Source: a virus. Taken from it: 20,989 nt of DNA. Both the position numbers and the translations under genes were made by a program. A model generated the notes under the pieces. That model did not search any database and was not told the DNA's origin. It saw nothing but the letters and a program-made list of their open reading frames with translations. Shown here piece after piece: positions 6,843 to 16,300 of the stretch (positions within the stretch are counted from its first letter, which is position 1; every line of letters begins with the position of its first letter). The stretch spans positions 1-20,989 of IMG/VR virus record IMGVR_UViG_3300021964_000684; one strand, 5' to 3'.

Positions 6843-6994
6843 CAGAGGATAAGGACTTATTTGCTAGATACTATCTTGCTGAAATGCTGGGTTGTACCTT
6901 GCAAGATTTAGAAGAGAAAATGACCTTATCCGAGTTTACAGGATGGATAGCATATTTAGAGGAAAAGAATAGGCAAATAAAAAATGGCAACTGA
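6507..6994 (+). CDS. Tail assembly chaperone, G-T fusion made by -1 frameshift (162 aa)
   Basis: After slipping back one base on A AAA AAG (6833-6839), reading continues GTA GCA GAG at 6839 and stays open for 51 codons to TGA at 6992-6994. The added part reads VAEDKDLFARYYLAEMLGC, TLQDLEEKMTLSEFTGWIAYL and ends NGN. The pattern L-G-C-T-L-x-x-L-x-x-x-M-(4)-F-x-x-W matches the short T-type domain that follows chaperones in many proteobacterial phages. The fusion's last 11 bases overlap the tape measure start, just as T runs into H in lambda. The extension has no start codon of its own at its beginning, and readthrough of TAG in frame 0 gives no family-like sequence. In lambda the G to GT ratio matters for tail assembly. 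Confidence 0.85.
6833..6839 (+). promoter_or_regulatory. Programmed -1 ribosomal frameshift site A AAA AAG
   Basis: The heptamer fits X XXY YYZ in the correct phase (gcA AAA AAG) and is followed at once by the frame-0 stop TAG (6840-6842). A AAA AAG is the best-known efficient -1 slip sequence in bacteria, used by E. coli dnaX. I see no clear downstream stem or upstream SD that would boost it. Confidence 0.85.
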
Positions 6995-8489
6995 TTATAA
7001 ATTAAGAGTTTCAGCTAAAGACGATACTAAAAAAGGCTTTAATTCTGTAAATAAAAATATCAACTCAACCCAATCAGCTATGAAAAAGCTGGCTGGTGCT
7101 TTTGCTGGTGCTTTTGCTGTTAGAGAGATAATTAATTTTGCCAATGAAACTTTAGCTCTTGCTGACAGCATTGGAAAAACTGCTGATTCTATTGGTGTAA
7201 GCACAGAATTCTTACAACAATATCAATTTGCTGCTCAACAGTCAGGAATAGAAACAGAACAATTCAACAAGGCTCTTAGATTTTTCTCAAAAGGTGTTGG
7301 TGAAGCCACAATGGGTATTGGTTTGGCTAAACGAGCCTTTGAGGAAATGGGTATTTCAATCACCAAATCTGGTGGTGAAACAAAAAAATCAGAAGAGCTT
7401 TTTAAAGAATTTTTTGTAAGACTTGAATCTATTGAAGAACCATTTAAAAGAAATGCATTATTAGCTCAAGTTTTTGGTGCGAAGGTTGGTATAACAATGG
7501 CTAATCTTATAAAAGATGGCTCTGTTGCTATGGAAGATTTAGCTGCTTCTGCTACTGGCGTTATTCCAGAAGATTCAATTAGGCAGGCTGAAATATTTAA
7601 TGATGCTATGAATGAGCTGAAAAGAGCAACATTATTACCATTACAAAAAGCATTTGTATCTGTTTCAACAACAGTTTTGGAATTTTTAGATTTATTAAAT
7701 ATAGTAGAAAGAAAAAAAACTCTTGGAGAATTAGAGGGAGAGCTTGAAAGGGTAAACAACTTATTAAAAGAAGCTTCAGAAAATGCTGGTCAATTTGAAA
7801 TAACAGAAGGCGTTTTTGGCGAAGTTGATATATATAAACAAAAATTTAGAAAAGCTGCACTAGAAGAAGAGATTGCACTAATAAAAGAACAAAAAAAATT
7901 AACAGGCATTGTTGAAAGTGCCTTTAATGCCACTCAATTAGATGTTACAAAAAAAGCAGTTACTGAAAATATAAAAGTAGTTAAAAATTTTGCAGATACT
8001 ATTGATGGTCAATTAACAACTGCATTTACCAAATTCTTTGATGTAACAAGTCAACAATTTTTAGACTTTAAAGATTTAGCAACATCAGTAGCTAGAGCTG
8101 TTTTAAATGAATTAATACAAGTATTTCTGGTGCAAAAATTAGTGGGAATGATAAAAGGTGCGATCACCACAGGAATAGATACTGCTGAATATAACAGGCT
8201 AACAGATGGAGATACTCTTTTTGATTTTAATGGTGGTGGCTACACTGGTAATGGCGTTAGAGCAGGTGGACTAGATGGCAAGGGTGGATTTATGGCTATG
8301 GTACATCCCAATGAAACAGTTATAGATCATACTAAAGGTCAATCAATGGGTGCAGCACCCACAGTCAACTTTAATATATCAACAGTTGATGCTGCTGGCT
8401 TTGATCAGTTATTAGCATCAAGAAAAGGATTGATAACATCAATCATAAACAATGCCATGAATAATCAAGGTAAGATGGGGGTTGTGTAA
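6984..8489 (+). CDS. Tail tape measure protein (501 aa)
   Basis: This protein sets tail length, fills the tube and helps DNA exit. It is long and mostly helical. Its beginning is typical (LRVSAKDDTKKGFNSVNKNI, then KKLAGAFAGAFAVREIINFANETLALADSI). A central part contains GVSTEFLQQYQFAAQQSGI and a heptad-like region around residues 250-310 (LGELEGELERVNNLLKEA). Hydrophobic stretches lie near 35-45 and 370-395. The Gly-rich end GGGYTGNGVRAGGLDGKGGF followed by VHPNETVIDHTKG is a hallmark of tape measure C-termini. At 501 residues and roughly 1.5 angstrom per residue, the tail would be about 75 nm, shorter than lambda's; that figure is an estimate. The ATG lies inside the chaperone extension. 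Confidence 0.9.
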   Translation: MATDYKLRVSAKDDTKKGFNSVNKNINSTQSAMKKLAGAFAGAFAVREIINFANETLALADSIGKTADSIGVSTEFLQQYQFAAQQSGIETEQFNKALRFFSKGVGEATMGIGLAKRAFEEMGISITKSGGETKKSEELFKEFFVRLESIEEPFKRNALLAQVFGAKVGITMANLIKDGSVAMEDLAASATGVIPEDSIRQAEIFNDAMNELKRATLLPLQKAFVSVSTTVLEFLDLLNIVERKKTLGELEGELERVNNLLKEASENAGQFEITEGVFGEVDIYKQKFRKAALEEEIALIKEQKKLTGIVESAFNATQLDVTKKAVTENIKVVKNFADTIDGQLTTAFTKFFDVTSQQFLDFKDLATSVARAVLNELIQVFLVQKLVGMIKGAITTGIDTAEYNRLTDGDTLFDFNGGGYTGNGVRAGGLDGKGGFMAMVHPNETVIDHTKGQSMGAAPTVNFNISTVDAAGFDQLLASRKGLITSIINNAMNNQGKMGVV

Positions 8490-9089
8490 ATGTCTGGTCA
8501 ATTTCCAACAGACCCTAACTTTAGGGCTTTAAATTTTAAAGATAACAGACCAACGCTTTTGAATCAGACTTTATCTGGTAAAAAACAAGTAAGACAAATA
8601 GGCTCACAATATTTTTCTTTTACAGTAGGGATGCCACCTTTACAACAAGAAAAAGCACAGGAAATATTTGCATTTTTACAAAAGCAAAAAGGTTCTTTTG
8701 AGGACTTTACTATTCAAGCACCATTAGACAATTTAGGTGCAAGCAAATTAGAAACAGATATAGTTGTTAATGGAGCTCATACCTCTGGCGATAACACAAT
8801 AGCAATGGATGGTTTTTCACAAACCACAGGAGCATTAAAGGCTGGAGATTATATTAAGTTTGCCAATCATTCTAAGGTGTACATGGTATCTGAAGATGCC
8901 GATGCATCAGGTGGAGCAGCAACAGTAACCATATCTCCAAATTTAGTAGCATCTCTTGCAGATAATGAAGCTGTTACTGTAAACAAACCTAGCTTTACTG
9001 TATATCTTGAAAACAATGAGATCATGTATTCAACAGATGCTAGTGGTTTTTACAGCATTTCATTTGACGTTAGAGAGGTTATTACCTAA
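8490..9089 (+). CDS. Distal tail / minor tail protein in the lambda M position (199 aa)
   Basis: ATG 8490 follows the tape measure stop directly (TAAATG), with a GGGGG run shortly upstream. Residues 1-75 hold a segment (FKDNRPTLLNQTLSGKKQ, IGSQYFSFTVGMPPL, IFAFLQKQKGSFEDFTIQAP) that looks like a ring-forming distal tail fold. About residues 90-160 form a beta-sandwich-like insert (GALKAGDYIKFANHSKVYMV, then GAATVTISPNL). The last part returns to the first fold (PSFTVYLENNEIMYSTDAS, ending SFDVREVIT). An inserted domain inside a distal tail ring protein is common among siphoviruses. The naming rests on position after the tape measure and this layout. Confidence 0.65.
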   Translation: MSGQFPTDPNFRALNFKDNRPTLLNQTLSGKKQVRQIGSQYFSFTVGMPPLQQEKAQEIFAFLQKQKGSFEDFTIQAPLDNLGASKLETDIVVNGAHTSGDNTIAMDGFSQTTGALKAGDYIKFANHSKVYMVSEDADASGGAATVTISPNLVASLADNEAVTVNKPSFTVYLENNEIMYSTDASGFYSISFDVREVIT

Positions 9090-9637
9090 TGCCTAGAAGT
9101 CTATCTGCTGCTTTACAAACACAAGTATCATCCACAGCCACTAAGACAGCTTTTCTGGTTGAACTTAATTTATCCACAGTTATTAGATTAACTGATTGGT
9201 ATACAAATGTAACTTATGATTCTAACTCTTATGAAGCTGGTGGTTCTTTTCTTACAGTTGATTCAACAACTGAAACAGGTCAATTGCAAGTTAATGAAAT
9301 TAACTTAGGATTTTCTAATATTACAGACCAAGTTAGGTCATTAGTTCAAGATGGTGAGTTTACAGATAAAATAGTTGATGTTTATTTGGCTTATTTTAAT
9401 TCAGATGAAACCATTGTCGGTGCAATAAATTTTTTTACAGGTCAAATAAGAAATGTTTCTATAAATGAATCTTTAGAAAATTCAATTTTAAGCATGACTG
9501 TTGCAAGTCATTGGGCAAATTGGAATTTAACCAAAGGCAGGCATTATTCTGACGAATCCCAGCAATCATTCAGCTCTGGCGATAGAGGTATGGAATTTGC
9601 TGGTCAAGTCAAAGAAGATGTTAGGTGGGGAATGTAA
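9089..9637 (+). CDS. Minor tail / hub protein, BR0599-type (lambda L position) (182 aa)
   Basis: The whole protein looks like the family known as phage conserved protein BR0599 (Gp84 N-terminal, DUF2163-like). Signs are the N-terminal LQTQVSSTATKTAFLVELNL, then RLTDWYTNVTYDSNSYEAGG, a middle VNEINLGFSNITDQVRSLV, and the C-terminal GRHYSDESQQSFSSGDRGM before a final VRWGM; a closing D-R-G-(n)-W-G is typical. Members sit between the tape measure and the J-like tip protein and help form the baseplate hub. In lambda the protein at this place (gpL) carries an iron-sulphur cluster, but here I find no cysteine at all, so that feature is absent. TAATG links it to both neighbours. Confidence 0.72.
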   Translation: MPRSLSAALQTQVSSTATKTAFLVELNLSTVIRLTDWYTNVTYDSNSYEAGGSFLTVDSTTETGQLQVNEINLGFSNITDQVRSLVQDGEFTDKIVDVYLAYFNSDETIVGAINFFTGQIRNVSINESLENSILSMTVASHWANWNLTKGRHYSDESQQSFSSGDRGMEFAGQVKEDVRWGM

Positions 9638-12600
9638 TGGGTTTCTGGACAGCAGTTGGAAAATTTTTTACAACGATTGGTGAAGCATGGGCTGCTGCCG
9701 ATACATTACAAAAAATTAACTATGTTTTAACAGCAGTTACACTTGCAGTTGGAGTTAAGGGATTTCTTCAAGCAAGAAATATGCTTAATAAGGGTCAAGA
9801 CATACTTGCTAACAAAACTTCTATGGGTGGAAAGATACCAGTTATCTATGGAACAAGAAGGGTTGGAGCACAAATTATTTACATGGATGTAAATGAAAAC
9901 GATTCTAGGGATATGTATGTGGTATACGCTTTGTCAGTTGGTGAGTGTGATGAAATTCTAGGCAGAACAATTGAGCTAGATGGTAACCCATTAACTGATT
10001 CTGCAAGATTTAGAGATGGTGGTTACATTGGTTCAGACAAAATATCTTCAGGCTCAGGATCATTAAATACAGTTTCACAAAATGGAACAAATAGCTTAAA
10101 TCTTGCTGGTGGTACTTTTGGAACTGATCCTACTGCTAAATATAGATATGTTATGAATTTACATCATGGGGCTGCATCACAAACAGCAGACCCCATGCTT
10201 GTTGCATCTATGCCTAATTGGACTTCATCACATAGACTGGATGGAATTTGCTACATAGCTGCTCACTATGGTTATGACAAAGAAGGAATGTGGAAAGGAG
10301 TTCCCCAGCTAACAGTGCAAGTTAGAGGAAAAAAAGTTTTTGATCCTAGAGATACAAATCAAACATTTGGAACTATATCTACCTATGAGCACTCAGACAA
10401 CCCAGCCTTATGCTTTCTTGATTTTATAACTAATGATGAGTATGGAAAAGGTTTAACAGAGTCTCAAATTAATATGTCTACTTTTAGCTCTGCTGCTAAT
10501 GTTTGTGATACTTTGGTTGATCAGCCTTACTTTAATGGCACAGCACAAAATGTTACATGGGGTGGCACTTCTGGCAATGACTATATTGATATAACTGGAA
10601 CTGGTGCAAATACTGTTTGGTGGCAAAACAAGGTTGGCGAACTAATAGATTTAGAAGATGGCTCTGGCAATCTTGTTTTAGATAGTGCTGAGATAAAAGA
10701 TATACAAAGAACACAGTTTTACGATGAAAACGAAGCATATTCTGTGTATTTTAATAATATTCTTGGTTCTAATTACTCTTCTGAAAATGGAACATCTTTA
10801 CTAAAGGTTAAAAGATTTCATTGTAATGGTTACTTAGATGCTAATAAGAATGTTATGGATAATGCTAAAGAGTTGCTTGCTAATATGCGAGGTATCTTTC
10901 TTTATATAGATGGCAAGTATGAACTATCCATTGAAGATACAGGCTCATCTACCTTTAGTATTACTGATGATCATATTATTTCTGATTCTGGCATATCAGT
11001 TGATTATGGAAATAAAGACAAGAAGGCAAACAAAGTTATTGTTGAATTCTTCAACGCTAACAAAAAATATGAGCTAGACACAGCCACAGTTTTACATGAT
11101 GCAACCCCTGATTATACATCTGACGATGGTGGTGAAGTCTTAGAAGTTAAGGCAGAGTTTCCTTATGTCTCTGATCCTTACATTGCCTATAACATGGCAA
11201 AGGCTATTTTAACCAGAAGCAGGAATCAGACCACAATGCAGTTCTTAGGTACTCCTGAGATGTATAAGCTCAACGTGGGAGACATTGTTGATCTTACTTA
11301 TGCAGGATTAGGTTTTAATGGAAAGATATGCAGGGTGGAAGCCTTAGAGCTTCAGTCAAATGGTTTGGTTGCAGTTAGTCTAATAGAATACTTTGATGTT
11401 TATACATGGGAAGTTCCACCACAAGAACCAGTAGAAGAACTATCTAATCTACCTTCAGCTTTTGCTGTAAAAGCACCCACAGGCTTATCTTTTACTGATA
11501 CTGATTCTAGCTCCACAAATAGACCTTTTCTTTCTTGGGATGAGCCCACAGACTTTCCAGACCATGAATATAGAATTAATGTAGTAGATAGCTCAAGCAA
11601 TGAGCTTACAAATAAAATTGTTGATACTGAATTTTGTGATCTTGGTTTTATTCCAGTGGGTTCAAATTATGTTGCCAGCGTTAGTTCAATCAACACTCTT
11701 GGAGTTGAATCATCGCCAGCCACATTAACTTTTAGTGTTGCCACAGCACCTGTAGATACTGCTGATGTTAAAGATGATGCTATTACTTTATCTAAAGCAG
11801 CAGCAGATTTAGTTGCTGCTATTGATGCAGGTGGAGCTGGTTCAACACAATTAATAAAATCAACATCAGCACCATCAACAAGGGATGATGGCAATGCATT
11901 GCAAGCTCAAGATTTATGGGCAGATACCGATGACAACAATCAGATTTATGTAAGAAATGCATCTAACAATGGTTGGGTAAAAGCCAGAGATTCTTCTTTG
12001 GTTACTTTGTATAACTCACTAAGCTCAACTGTTTCTACAAATAGTTCTAACATTGCTACAGCTCAGGGAGATATTGTTACTTTAACAACTGATACCTCAG
12101 CTAATGCAAGTGCTATTTCAAGCTTAACTTCCACAGTTAATAGCAACACATCAGCAATAAGCACAGAACAAACAACCAGAGCAAATGCAGATAGTGCTTT
12201 AGCTGCTGATATAACATCACTAACTTCTACAGTGGGTGGCAACACATCTTCTATCACAACTAATGCTACAGCCATATCAACATTAGATGGCAATGCTTCT
12301 GCTGGTTATGTATTAAAGCTTAATGCTAATGGCAAAGTAGCTCAGATGGTTCTTGGTAGCAATGCATCTTCTGGAACAGGTGCAACAAGTATTGTTGCTT
12401 TCTTGGCTGATACATTTAAGATTGATAATGATGCAGGATCAAGTGTATCTCCTTTTATTGTTAGTGGTGGTCAAGTATTTATTGATAATGCAAGAATCAC
12501 TAACTTGGAAGGAAGCAGGATTGATGTTGATACTTTAAATGTTAAGCAATTTGCAAATACTAGCTCAAAAATTATTAGTCATTTGCCAGCAGGAACAAAA

Positions 12601-12978
12601 TTTGATTTAGGTAGAGATGGTCAGGCTTATGTACAAAGAACTGGAACTTACACAGGAAGCAATGCTGCATTTATACCAGTAACTATTACTGATGTAAGAA
12701 ATAATGCAGGTTATGTAGCAATATTCTCAGGCGTTCTTGGTGATGTAAGTGGTGGCAGGGTGCAATATTCTTTAGACAATTCTACATGGGTTAATGCTAA
12801 TGGTAATACCAATATCTCTTGGAGTGCTGGAACTTATAGGGGTTATACCTATGTTTACACAGGTCAAATAACAACTTTAAGCACATCACAATCAACTGTT
12901 TACTGGAGAGTTTATTTCTCAGGTAGTTACAACCATACACAATTATCTTTAAACGTAATGATGGATAACACACGATAA
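9637..12978 (+). CDS. Tail tip / host specificity protein, gpJ-like (1113 aa)
   Basis: I chose ATG 9637 (MGFWTAVGKF), which overlaps the previous stop as TAATG, over a GTG four codons upstream. Order of parts: residues 1-55 amphipathic/hydrophobic (VLTAVTLAVGVKGFLQARNM); 65-590 the J/TipJ core with KIPVIYGTRRVGAQIIYMDV and ANMRGIFLYIDGKYELSIED; about 610-710 a fibronectin type III-like domain (PTGLSFTD to SSPATLTFSV); 750-780 a short LWADT...W module; 787-890 a Ser/Thr-rich coiled-coil-like region with repeated LTSTV-x-x-NTS; about 930-980 the typical DUF1983-like NARITNLEGSRIDVDTLNV; 981-1113 a beta-rich tip, probably the receptor-binding part. The protein closes the tail tube and contacts the host. 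Lambda J is of similar size (1132). Confidence 0.87.
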   Translation: MGFWTAVGKFFTTIGEAWAAADTLQKINYVLTAVTLAVGVKGFLQARNMLNKGQDILANKTSMGGKIPVIYGTRRVGAQIIYMDVNENDSRDMYVVYALSVGECDEILGRTIELDGNPLTDSARFRDGGYIGSDKISSGSGSLNTVSQNGTNSLNLAGGTFGTDPTAKYRYVMNLHHGAASQTADPMLVASMPNWTSSHRLDGICYIAAHYGYDKEGMWKGVPQLTVQVRGKKVFDPRDTNQTFGTISTYEHSDNPALCFLDFITNDEYGKGLTESQINMSTFSSAANVCDTLVDQPYFNGTAQNVTWGGTSGNDYIDITGTGANTVWWQNKVGELIDLEDGSGNLVLDSAEIKDIQRTQFYDENEAYSVYFNNILGSNYSSENGTSLLKVKRFHCNGYLDANKNVMDNAKELLANMRGIFLYIDGKYELSIEDTGSSTFSITDDHIISDSGISVDYGNKDKKANKVIVEFFNANKKYELDTATVLHDATPDYTSDDGGEVLEVKAEFPYVSDPYIAYNMAKAILTRSRNQTTMQFLGTPEMYKLNVGDIVDLTYAGLGFNGKICRVEALELQSNGLVAVSLIEYFDVYTWEVPPQEPVEELSNLPSAFAVKAPTGLSFTDTDSSSTNRPFLSWDEPTDFPDHEYRINVVDSSSNELTNKIVDTEFCDLGFIPVGSNYVASVSSINTLGVESSPATLTFSVATAPVDTADVKDDAITLSKAAADLVAAIDAGGAGSTQLIKSTSAPSTRDDGNALQAQDLWADTDDNNQIYVRNASNNGWVKARDSSLVTLYNSLSSTVSTNSSNIATAQGDIVTLTTDTSANASAISSLTSTVNSNTSAISTEQTTRANADSALAADITSLTSTVGGNTSSITTNATAISTLDGNASAGYVLKLNANGKVAQMVLGSNASSGTGATSIVAFLADTFKIDNDAGSSVSPFIVSGGQVFIDNARITNLEGSRIDVDTLNVKQFANTSSKIISHLPAGTKFDLGRDGQAYVQRTGTYTGSNAAFIPVTITDVRNNAGYVAIFSGVLGDVSGGRVQYSLDNSTWVNANGNTNISWSAGTYRGYTYVYTGQITTLSTSQSTVYWRVYFSGSYNHTQLSLNVMMDNTR

Positions 12979-13346
12979 TGAATACTTTTACTGTTTATGA
13001 TTTAGCAACTGGTGAAATAGAATATTCAACAACAACTGTTGCAGCAATAAATGAAGTTGGCTTGCAAGAAGGTCAAGGAATTATTGAAGGAAATTATCAA
13101 GCAAACGAACATATTGTTGTTGATGGCGAAGCAGTTGCAAGAACAGACAACATATTAGAAATACTAAGATTAAAAAGAGATGCTTTATTAACTGAATCTG
13201 ATTGGACTCAAGTCAACGACAGTCCTTTGTCAGATACAAAAAAAGCAGAATGGGCAACATATAGACAGGAGCTAAGAGACTTACCATCATCTCATCAATC
13301 AACTACAAATTTTGATGATGTAGTGTTTCCAACTCAACCAGATTAA
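12978..13346 (+). CDS. Phage tail assembly chaperone-like protein, PF16778 type (122 aa)
   Basis: The C-terminal half (about residues 60-105) carries LRLKRDALLTESDWTQ followed by SDTKKAEWATYRQELRDLP, the well-known pattern R-x-x-L-L-x-x-S-D-W-T ... W-x-x-Y-R-x-x-L-R-D of the family Phage_tail_APC. Members lie beside tail fiber genes and are thought to help fiber folding or attachment. The N-terminal half (TFTVYDLATGEIEYSTT, then GQGIIEGNYQANEHIVVDGE) is a small beta domain found with it. The start is TAATG after the J-like gene, and the giant fiber gene follows after 26 bases with its own SD, so the context fits a fiber-assembly helper. Confidence 0.78.
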   Translation: MNTFTVYDLATGEIEYSTTTVAAINEVGLQEGQGIIEGNYQANEHIVVDGEAVARTDNILEILRLKRDALLTESDWTQVNDSPLSDTKKAEWATYRQELRDLPSSHQSTTNFDDVVFPTQPD

Positions 13347-13372
13347 ATATACAATAGGACAGAGGTAAATTA

Positions 13373-16300
13373 ATGGCACAGCACGATTACTACTTAGAAA
13401 ATGCTAGCGGAGCTGACTTCAGAGCTGATTTAAACAATGCTCTAGCAGCTATAGCTACAGTAAACTCAGGGGCTACCGAGCCTTCAACTACCTTTGCCCA
13501 TCAATTATGGGTAGATACAGCAAACAGTGTTTTAAAAATCAGAAATGCTGCTGACACAGATTGGATCACATTTGGCGTAAGCATTAGCTCATCCAATGTA
13601 TTTACAGGCAATTTAACAGGTGATGTAACAGGTAATGTAACTGGCAATGTTACAGGTAATGTTACTGGAGACCTAACAGGTAATGCTGATACAGCCACCA
13701 TATTAGAAACAGCAAGAACCATATCTCTATCAGGAGATGTTGTTGGTTCAGTATCTTTTGATGGTAGTGCTAATGTTGACATAGATACAGTTGTTCAAAT
13801 TAATTCTATTACTCTTGGAACTGATACCACTGGTGATTATGTAGAAAGCATATCTGGTGGCACAGGCGTAACTATTACAGGTGGCACAGGCGAAAGCTCT
13901 ACACCAGTGGTTGCTATTGGTCAGGCTGTTGCTATAACTAGCAATGTTACATTTAACACTGTTACAGCGACTGATGAGTTTATTGGTGATATTGATGGTG
14001 CTGTTAGATTCAGTGCAAAAGCTGGTGAAGCATTAACAAAAGGTGATTTGGTTTATGTTTCAGGTGTTTCAGGTGATGTTCCAGTGGTATCTAAAGCTAA
14101 AGCTGATGATGTTTCTAAAATGCCTGTATTTGGTTTAGCTGTAACAGATGCTAATAATAATGCAGGATTACAAGTTGCAACATTTGGTACGTTAGATGGA
14201 TTAGATACCTCAGGTGTATCAGAAGGACAAATTTTATATGCTTCAACAACAGCAGGTGCTTATACAACAACAAAACCAACAGGCGAATCAAGTCAAATAC
14301 AAAACATAGGTAAAGTTATAAGAAGTCATGCTGCTGCTGGTTCAATTAAAGTAGGTGGTGCTGGTAGAAGCAATGATGTTCCAAACTTAAATAATGGCAA
14401 CATATTTATAGGTAATGCTTCTAATCAAGCATCAACATCAACATTAGATACTTCTATTGTTCCAGAGAATACTAATCTCTATTGGACTACAGCTAGGGGC
14501 GAATCTATGTTTGATACTAGATTGGCTACCAAAGACACTGGTGATTTGGCAGAAGGCTCAAACCTTTACTACACAACTGCAAGGGTTAATTCTGATTTTG
14601 ATACTAGGCTTGCAATAAAAGATACAGGTGATTTGGCTGAGGGCGTTAATCTTTATTACACAGATGCAAGAGCTAATTCTGCATTTGATACTAGATTAGC
14701 TACAAAAGATACTGATGATGTAAGCGAAGGATCAGTCAATCTTTATTACACATCATCTAGGGCTAATTCTGATTTTGATACAAGACTTGCAACAAAAGAT
14801 ACTGGCGATTTAACAGAAGGAGTTAACCTTTACTATACAGATGCAAGATTTGATACAAGGCTTGCAACCAAAGATACAGACGATTTAACAGAAGGCACTA
14901 ATCTTTACTATACTCAAGCAAGATTTGATACTGCTTTTTCTAACAAAACAACCTCTGACTTAACAGAAGGTACTAATTTATATTACACAGATGCAAGGGC
15001 TAACTCTGCTATTGATACTAGAGTTACTAAATCATTTGTTGATGCCCTTAATATTCAAGCTGCAAGCGTAGATGCAAACAGCGTTGCTTTAGGCACAGAT
15101 ACTACAGGCAATTACATTCAAACAATTACAGGAACTGCTAACAAGATTACAGTTACAGGCTCAGGCAGTGAATCTGCTGATGTAACTTTAACTTTGCCAG
15201 ATGATGTGCAAATAGCAGATAGCTTAACAGTTGCAGGAAATTTAACTGTTAATGGCACACTAACATCATTAGATACAACAAACTTAGACATAGAAGATAA
15301 CCTGTTCCAGCTTAATGCAGGATTAACAGGCAGCCCAGTCAATGATTCTGGTATGTTGATTAATAGAGGTGATCAAGATAATGGCATCTTTATGTGGGAT
15401 GAGTCAGCAGACAAATTTACATTAGGTCTTACTACAGCAGATGGTACTGCTACAGGAAATATCACGCTTAATTCTCTTGGAACTTTGGTTGCTAACATTG
15501 AAGGAAATATCACTGGTAATGTTACTGGTCAAGTTTCAGATATAAGCAATCATTCAACATCAGACTTAACTGAAGGCTCAAACCTCTATTACACAGATGC
15601 TAGAGCAAACTCAGCGTTTGATACTAGATTAGCAACTAAAGATACTGGAGACTTAACTGAAGGCTCTAATCTTTATTACACAGATGCTAGAGCTGATGCC
15701 AGAGTTAATTTACAAACTGGTGCAAATTTAGATTTAAGCTCTAAATCAACATCAGACCTTGCAGAAGGCACTAACGAATATTTCACAACAGCTAGAGCAA
15801 GAAGCTCTATTTCTGCTTCTGGTGATATAAGCTATAACAGCTCAACAGGTGTTATTAGCTTCACAGCAGCAGCAGCACCAGTAACTAGTGTTAATACATT
15901 CACTGGAGCTGTAGTATTAGATAGTGATGATATTTCAGAAGGCTCAACCAATTTATATTACACAAGTGCAAGATTTGATTCAGACTTCTCTGGTAAATCA
16001 ACCAGCGATCTTTCTGAGGGCACTAATCTTTATTACACTGATGCCAGAGCAGATGCTAGGGTTAATTTACAAACTGGAGCTAATTTAGACTTAAGCTCTA
16101 AATCTACCAGCGATTTATCAGAAGGAACTAATCTTTATTACACAGATGCTAGAGCAAGAGCTGCTGTTAGCGTATCAGGCGATTTAGCTTATGATTCTGG
16201 AACTGGTGTATTCTCTTTCACAGAAAGAACTGATGCAGAAGTACAAGCATTAATAACTGCTGGTACTGGCGTTACTGTAAGTGGTGGTCAGGTATCTATA

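Noticed and set aside
6840-6908. Readthrough of the chaperone TAG stop as an alternative to frameshifting
   Set aside because: Frame 0 beyond the TAG is open for only 22 codons and shows no chaperone-like pattern, and the +1 frame stops almost at once; only the -1 frame gives the T-type domain.
7705-7720. Other A-runs in the tape measure gene as slippery sites
   Set aside because: There is no long overlapping frame after them, and the frame-0 protein continues with family-typical sequence, so slippage there would only truncate it.
9625-9636. GTG 9625 as the start of the J-like protein
   Set aside because: ATG 9637 gives the TAATG junction seen at eight other places.
12063-12293. Reverse-strand frames inside the tip and fiber genes (also 11400-11600, 11667-11894, 13501-13782, 15118-15342)
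   Set aside because: They are mirror frames of repetitive Ser/Thr/Ala coding sequence, show no SD and no family pattern, and all lie inside confident forward genes.
13601-16226. CRISPR-like array in the repeat region
   Set aside because: The repeats are in-frame coding units with third-base variation and no spacers; they are protein repeats.
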